A stretch of DNA of 64,000 nucleotides, taken from positions 1-64,000 of the forward strand of contig BGKB01000140.1 in NCBI GenBank assembly GCA_003116975.1, given 5' to 3'. Shown in pieces: positions 59,358-64,000 of this stretch; the first letter of the stretch is position 1; each line of letters begins with the position of its first letter. Source of the stretch: Aurantiochytrium sp. KH105 (taxonomy: Eukaryota; Sar; Bigyra; Thraustochytrida; Thraustochytriidae). The notes under the pieces were generated by a model. That model did no database searches. It was not told the origin of the DNA and saw only the letters and a program-made list of their open reading frames with translations. The position numbers were made by a program, and so were the translations under genes.

Positions 59358-60605
59358 ATGGCACACTCGCCAAAAGACTATAAAGACGACCTCGGTCGAG
59401 GAGAGCATCATCAGGATGAGGGAAGCGTCAAGAATGTATTATCTCCATCAGTTCAAGATTCAAGAATAACAACAACAACACCGGCGCCTCCGGGGAGTGG
59501 CAGCAAAAATGGCACTGCTGAAGACGGGTACAATCATCATGATCAAAACAGTCATTCGGGACGCAAGCGCACGCGAAAGCCCACAGGTCGACCTCGAGAC
59601 GAGGAGACAAGGAGAGAATTTATCATCTCCGCAAGTAGCGACAAGAACATGAAGAGTGAGCGCGCACGATGCAGACATTGCGACTGGGAAAAGGCCTACA
59701 ATCTTCCTCGATTGCGCATGCATCTTGTGTCGTGCTCTGCTTTTCTGCAAGACGCTGGCGCGTCTCGAGTTGCAGATCTTTGCGCGCGCTGGCAACTTAC
59801 AAATTCAGCGAATGCTTTAGACGTCTCTCCGCTATCTCCTCCTCCGCCCATACCTCCTCCTCCCCGCAAAAAGGTAAGGTTGCAGCCCGACGATGGCGCA
59901 AGCGCTGCCCCGGACCCTGTGGTAAAGGCCACTCTGAACGCTCTCCGAAAAGCGCGGGTCGTCACGGTCATTCGCGCAGTTGACAGTGACGCAGCCTTGG
60001 AACGTGCGTGTGATCTTGTGAAGAATTGTGGCTGTCGCGCCATTGAAATCACGCGGGACTCGCACGCCTGGCTCGACGTGCTGCGCGGCATCGTGGAAAA
60101 GGTGGGCGATCAGGCGGTGGTCGGTGTTGGCACCATTTTAAGTGCCGAGGATGTGCACGCTGCTGCAGCAAATGGAGCCAAGTTTGCGCTCAGCCCCGTT
60201 AATCCGCCAGGGTTTGTCAGCGCTTGCCTCGATTCAAATGTACTGGCTGTGCCAGGATGCTTCACTCCTCAAGAGGTATTCAACGCGATCGCCGACGGCG
60301 CATCTTTGATTAAAATCTTTCCTGCGCAGAATTTTGGAGTTGCCTCGCTGCGTGCCCTGCGTTCCATATCTCATTTCCGCGCAGTATGCTTCCTCGCCAC
60401 TGGCGGAATTGATGAGGCAGGTGCACACGAGTGGTTTGATGCTGGGTGCGCTGTGGTGGGTATGGGTGCTCTCATTTGCGGTCGTGATCTTGGCACACAA
60501 GATCCTGGACGCGCGGCAGAGTTACGCCAGGCCTATCTCGCGGACGGCGGTGGGCGTAGTATCGCGCGAGGCATTCTTGAGAGGCTCAAGCTGACAGACG
60601 CGTAG
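59358..60605 (+). CDS. BED zinc finger-KDPG aldolase fusion
   Basis: 415 residues from ATG 59358 in a single open frame. Residues 1-65 are disordered. RKRTRKPTGRPR (69-80) resembles an AT-hook. Residues about 84-130 are a BED-type zinc finger (C105, C108, H122, C126), a DNA-binding module common in hAT transposases and domesticated genes. A Pro-rich linker (158-169, SPLSPPPPIPPPP) leads to a complete 2-dehydro-3-deoxy-phosphogluconate/4-hydroxy-2-oxoglutarate aldolase (about 188-410) with the general-base Glu230 in IEIT, GVGTIL, FALSPVNP, the Schiff-base Lys319 in IKIFPAQ and ATGGI. All aldolase signatures of E. coli Eda are present, so activity is plausible. The short GTAAGG..TTGCAG stretch near 59874 is too small (12 bases) to be an intron. 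The aldolase half looks bacterial in origin. Confidence 0.85.
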   Translation: MAHSPKDYKDDLGRGEHHQDEGSVKNVLSPSVQDSRITTTTPAPPGSGSKNGTAEDGYNHHDQNSHSGRKRTRKPTGRPRDEETRREFIISASSDKNMKSERARCRHCDWEKAYNLPRLRMHLVSCSAFLQDAGASRVADLCARWQLTNSANALDVSPLSPPPPIPPPPRKKVRLQPDDGASAAPDPVVKATLNALRKARVVTVIRAVDSDAALERACDLVKNCGCRAIEITRDSHAWLDVLRGIVEKVGDQAVVGVGTILSAEDVHAAAANGAKFALSPVNPPGFVSACLDSNVLAVPGCFTPQEVFNAIADGASLIKIFPAQNFGVASLRALRSISHFRAVCFLATGGIDEAGAHEWFDAGCAVVGMGALICGRDLGTQDPGRAAELRQAYLADGGGRSIARGILERLKLTDA

Positions 60606-61163
60606 CCAAACAAACAGAAAAAATAAGTCTTTGCCCGCGTAAAGGATACAATTCTTCCTCACGATGTTCTTTACCCAAAAACAAGCAAAGTAAACAAGGG
60701 TCTTTTCTCACGTAGTCAAGGACTCCAATCGGCCATGCAAAGTTAAATTAACTTAAAATTACATTAGTGGCTGGCCGCACATATGCACAAGTTGGTTTCA
60801 GTAAACAAGCCAACGTGACATCGTCTGAAAAAGAAGCATGATGTACGGGTCCAGTGCATGTGAAATGACAGAGACAGGTGGAGATGGTGGAATAATGGTT
60901 GTTTTAATGTTTTCTGGAATTCAACCCAAAGCAGCAGAGGCTCAAAAACTTTGTAATTTGTCAGCGCCACGGTCACGCCAGCGTGATTCGAGGCGCAGGT
61001 CCTTGCGAGTGATCGGCGGACGAACTGATGGGGACTATGCACTGCTTTTTTCAATTTTTTATAAAAGAGTAAAAGTAAAAGGACGAGTCAGCTGTGGTCG
61101 AATGGAAAAGAGAAACAGCACATAGGCCTATTCCCTGCTCGCAGCTGTCTTGACTTTAACTCT
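60606..61163. other. Convergent intergenic region, aldolase fusion / exchanger
   Basis: AT-richer 3' flanks of two convergent genes. No gene was seen. Confidence 0.5.
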
Positions 61164-63965
61164 TTACTTGATTTTGAAAGCAATCTTCCCGAGAGACTGC
61201 AGTCCGGATAATAGCACATAGACCAACCAGAGAAGGACAAGCAGAATTGAGGAGATCCACTTTGGCTTGGACGGGCCTCCGAGCTCTCCGTATCCAAGCC
61301 TTCGTCGTGCATACATGATCATGAAGAAAATCACGGCAACGACGCAGAAGACGAGAACCGAAAACGCAAGATCGCCTGCCGCAACGGGGTAGCCTAGCGT
61401 CTCGGGGCTCTTGATGCTTTTGTATATGGAACCAATGACCCAGGGCAACCCGAGCCCGAGGAAAACGTTGACAGAGTTGGACCCGGTCACGTTGCCGATT
61501 GAATTGTCGGCAGTGTCGTCGTTCTCTGCTGCCGTCTTGCTGGCAAAGGTGTCGGGCAGCGAGGTGCCGAGGGCCACAAAAGTAATGGCGGTCAGAGACG
61601 TCGGGACTCCCATGAGGCAGCCGAACATCTTGGCCACGTCGCCCACGACGGCCGTGAGAACGAGAATGAATAACAGAGACACCGAAAAGGTCAGCTTCCC
61701 GTTCCAGTACGATGTGGGCGGTACCAGCGCGAAAAGCACTTTCCATCCAAAGGAGAGCACATGCAAGACGCAGTCGGTCGATGTTGGCTCGGCGCCATCT
61801 TCGCCCTGGACAGTTAAGGCATTGATGAGCTGCTCTTTCCACGTTCCCGTCCCAACCTCAACACTCTCCAAGTGCAGACGCATGAGCGATGCGATGCGGT
61901 CGATTGTCGCCTTGTAACCTTCATCGCTCGTGATCGTCACGCTGGCGACCCGATGTTCGCCGTATTCCGCGGCGCAGTCCTCAATGTTGACAATTTCAAA
62001 TTCGACCGCGAAGGTAGCGTCCCGCTCATAGGTCTTGTTGTCCATAATGGACACCTCAATAAAGCCCTCACGAACTCCATGCTCAAAAACAAGTGTTCCA
62101 CTCGCCTCAAGATAGTCGGTTCCTGCTTTGGCAGAGGCATCCTTGGTCTTGTATTGGACCTTGACACGACCTGCGATACCTTTTTCTCTATTGACCTTGA
62201 TACGCGCCACCCCTTCGGACTCTCGCACCACGACGACTTTGTCATCAAAGGTAAATGTGCCTGGAAGGTCGTCGTCGATGATTGTGACCTCGGCCGTGGA
62301 GAACGCCGAGTGGGCCATGTCGACGTTGTGGTCCGAGCCCTTGACGCTGAGGACGACCTGAAAGGTTTCATCGGGTTCGTAGACGTTGTCGTCAATGATG
62401 TTGACGCGTACCATCTTGTTGGTCTCCCCTGGCAAAAAGACGAGCTTGCCATCCGTGTGCTCGAAATCCTCGCCGCCACGCGCCGTGCCGCTGCGCGTCT
62501 CGTAGTACACGGTTGAGGTGAGCTGGAGATCTTCTTCCGTCCCCGTGCGCACCACAGGGAGCTCGATTGCGCCCGAGTTCTCGTTGACACAAAAGGCGTA
62601 GGCCGTGAATGACACTCTGGGAAGGGTCTTTTCCGGTTCCTTTGGCGCAACATCGAGCTCTTCGTTCTCCAAGATGAATGGAGACGAGGCGTGCAGCGGC
62701 ACTTTTCCAGAGCCCAACCCGAGACGATCTAGCTCCGAAGGGGAGTTTTGCGCGAATCGCTTTGTGGTGTGACGCTTCAAAAAGTCGAGTCGCTTTTGGA
62801 TTACCGTGCGCCCGCCGACCATTTTGCGCCTTGCATCGATCCTGTACCGCATAGGCGTTGCGCGTTCCTTGAGGATGTCGCCCGCCACGGCCTTAGCCAT
62901 GTCATCATCCGACATCCCTCGCGGCATGGCCTGCAAAAGCTCGGCGATGCGGCCCTTCTCCTTGTCTTCCATGGTGATCACGCGCGAGTTCATGTCTTGC
63001 TCGGCGGAGGGCTGTGCTCCACTCGTATGGTCGATTGAGAATTTGCGCCGATCACGTAGTCCCGTATGGTTCTCGGTGTCGAGTGCAATAATGTGACCCT
63101 CCGGACGCACTTTGGCGTTGTGGCCTCTGCCCAAGAGTCCCCACCATCCTTTGCTCTCTGCGTACGAAAGCGCCACGAGCAGTGGAAAGAAAAAGAGGGT
63201 GACAAAGGCTTCCCATATCTCAACAATCTCGTCTCTGAGAACGATGAACATCCAGATATAGGCAAAGATTGAAAAAAAGCCTGTGATCATGAAAACGCCA
63301 TAGTTTTCGATCACCCGTTTCTCCCCATCAGGGAGAGCGGAAATGCAAACAGCTGTGATGCACAGCAAGTTGAACGCAGCGCTGCCAACAATGGTGGAGG
63401 GGCCAAGACTATCTTCCGCCACCTCATTGTCCAGCGTGCCGATGGTCTCAACAACGGAGAGGAGGATTTCGGGCGCAGAGCTTCCCAGTGCCATGAGCGT
63501 CAGGTTTGCGACGGTCTCATTCCACACAAGCACGCGGTGCTCCTCGGACTCTCCGCTTTCGTTTTGCACAATGACAACCTTTTCTTTGCTTGTGATCACC
63601 TCGATGGCTGCCATAAAATGATCCGAGATGATGGCCACGCCGATGAAGCACCACATGAGAAGAAGAAAGTAAAAGACGGCACGAACTGGTCTGGGCCACA
63701 TGATTTCGCTCGCTAAGAATGGAAATACGTAGTCGCCTAGGCATTCTTCCGGATCGTAATTTGGTTGGGTAGCGAGGATGATGCTTCCTTGGGGCATGTC
63801 GATCTTTGTTAGACTACAAGTCGAGTTCTTCACGAAATCGCTGCATTGCAAATCACTAAAACCCGAGCTCATCGACTCAATGTTGACGAGGGCATTGGTA
63901 CGGGATGGGGTATCTGCGAGAATGACTGCACAGAGTCCGAGCGCGAGCCAGGAAGAGGATCTCAT
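61164..63965 (-). CDS. Na+/Ca2+ exchanger with two Calx-beta domains (NCX type)
   Basis: Plasma-membrane antiporter that extrudes Ca2+ using Na+. From ATG 63965 it has 933 residues; an in-frame TTG lies three codons earlier. A signal peptide (1-24) precedes an extracellular segment with several Cys. The alpha-1 repeat is at about 154-200 (TLMALGSSAPEILLSVVE, GPSTIVGSAAFN). A large cytosolic loop contains two Calx-beta domains (about 453-545 and 572-669) with the Ca2+-site reading IIDDNVYEPDE and VTIIDDDLPG. The alpha-2 repeat is near 790-850 (ITFVALGTSLPDTFASKTAA, NVTGSNSVNVFLGLGLPW). This is the animal NCX (SLC8) layout, so Ca2+ binding to Calx-beta probably activates transport. Length and domain order match animal NCX1. 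It ends convergently with the BED-aldolase gene. Confidence 0.94.
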   Translation of the reverse strand: MRSSSWLALGLCAVILADTPSRTNALVNIESMSSGFSDLQCSDFVKNSTCSLTKIDMPQGSIILATQPNYDPEECLGDYVFPFLASEIMWPRPVRAVFYFLLLMWCFIGVAIISDHFMAAIEVITSKEKVVIVQNESGESEEHRVLVWNETVANLTLMALGSSAPEILLSVVETIGTLDNEVAEDSLGPSTIVGSAAFNLLCITAVCISALPDGEKRVIENYGVFMITGFFSIFAYIWMFIVLRDEIVEIWEAFVTLFFFPLLVALSYAESKGWWGLLGRGHNAKVRPEGHIIALDTENHTGLRDRRKFSIDHTSGAQPSAEQDMNSRVITMEDKEKGRIAELLQAMPRGMSDDDMAKAVAGDILKERATPMRYRIDARRKMVGGRTVIQKRLDFLKRHTTKRFAQNSPSELDRLGLGSGKVPLHASSPFILENEELDVAPKEPEKTLPRVSFTAYAFCVNENSGAIELPVVRTGTEEDLQLTSTVYYETRSGTARGGEDFEHTDGKLVFLPGETNKMVRVNIIDDNVYEPDETFQVVLSVKGSDHNVDMAHSAFSTAEVTIIDDDLPGTFTFDDKVVVVRESEGVARIKVNREKGIAGRVKVQYKTKDASAKAGTDYLEASGTLVFEHGVREGFIEVSIMDNKTYERDATFAVEFEIVNIEDCAAEYGEHRVASVTITSDEGYKATIDRIASLMRLHLESVEVGTGTWKEQLINALTVQGEDGAEPTSTDCVLHVLSFGWKVLFALVPPTSYWNGKLTFSVSLLFILVLTAVVGDVAKMFGCLMGVPTSLTAITFVALGTSLPDTFASKTAAENDDTADNSIGNVTGSNSVNVFLGLGLPWVIGSIYKSIKSPETLGYPVAAGDLAFSVLVFCVVAVIFFMIMYARRRLGYGELGGPSKPKWISSILLVLLWLVYVLLSGLQSLGKIAFKIK

Positions 63966-64000
63966 TCTGTGCAATGCACCCGCGCAATACTTTATTGCGA

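Noticed and set aside
59872-59890. Possible intron GTAAGG...TTGCAG in the BED-aldolase gene
   Set aside because: Only 12 bases from donor to acceptor, too short to splice. The frame is open through it.

Overview
The window is nuclear DNA from a GC-rich, intron-poor unicellular eukaryote. Sixteen of the seventeen genes I can support lie in one uninterrupted reading frame (one is about 10 kb long). One shows a clear spliceosomal intron with GT-AG ends. The contents (ryanodine/IP3-receptor-like channel, Na/Ca exchanger with Calx-beta domains, class C-like seven-helix receptor, bacterial-style isocitrate dehydrogenase, isopentenyl phosphate kinase) and the simple-sequence repeats in nearly every 5' flank suggest a stramenopile, most likely a labyrinthulomycete such as a thraustochytrid. 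That placement is inference; no rRNA or organelle marker is present to fix it.

Layout. 1-8.3 kb: the 3'-truncated threonine dehydratase (-), a MARCKS-like lipidated low-complexity protein (+), and TIM23 (-) followed by a second, 5'-truncated copy trapped between GAAA tracts and single-N gaps, which is probably an assembly artefact. 8.3-25.5 kb: a polytopic class 3 lipase (+), a giant IP3R/RyR-family channel (-), a BUD22/SRFBP1 ribosome-biogenesis factor (+) and isopentenyl phosphate kinase (-). 25.5-28.4 kb: a gene-free stretch with an AT-rich island. 28.4-38.4 kb: the spliced GTPase-TRAF zinc finger-tandem WH2 gene (-), a TBC1D22/Gyp1-type RabGAP (+), a HERPUD-like ubiquitin-domain membrane protein (-) and a weak one-helix hypothetical gene (-). 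38.4-41.4 kb: repeat-rich, gene-free. 41.4-49.2 kb: NADP isocitrate dehydrogenase (+), ADAL/MAPDA-type deaminase (+), proteasome ATPase RPT5 (+) and an EF-hand MFS transporter (-) whose 5' end is cut by an N. 49.2-53.7 kb: gene-free, with a tandem duplication of about 216 bp. 53.7-64 kb: a PstS-domain seven-helix receptor (+), an eIF4A-III-type helicase (-), a BED finger-KDPG aldolase fusion (+) and a Calx-beta Na/Ca exchanger (-).

Functionally these are independent eukaryotic genes, not operons. Three themes recur. One is calcium handling: an intracellular release channel, a plasma-membrane exchanger and an EF-hand transporter. One is membrane traffic and cytoskeleton: a RabGAP, a GTPase-WH2 protein and a MARCKS-like protein. 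One is metabolism relevant to lipid-rich cells: NADPH from isocitrate, isoprenoid precursor kinase and a lipase.

The strongest candidates for undescribed biology are three single-polypeptide fusions: (1) a secreted-side phosphate-binding PstS domain with its phosphate ligands intact, fused to a class C-like seven-helix core; (2) a divergent Ras-like GTPase fused to TRAF zinc fingers, polyproline and four WH2-like actin-binding motifs; (3) a BED zinc finger and AT-hook-like motif fused to a catalytically intact KDPG aldolase. No tRNA, rRNA, CRISPR array or recognisable retroelement was seen, but I could not run covariance or profile searches.
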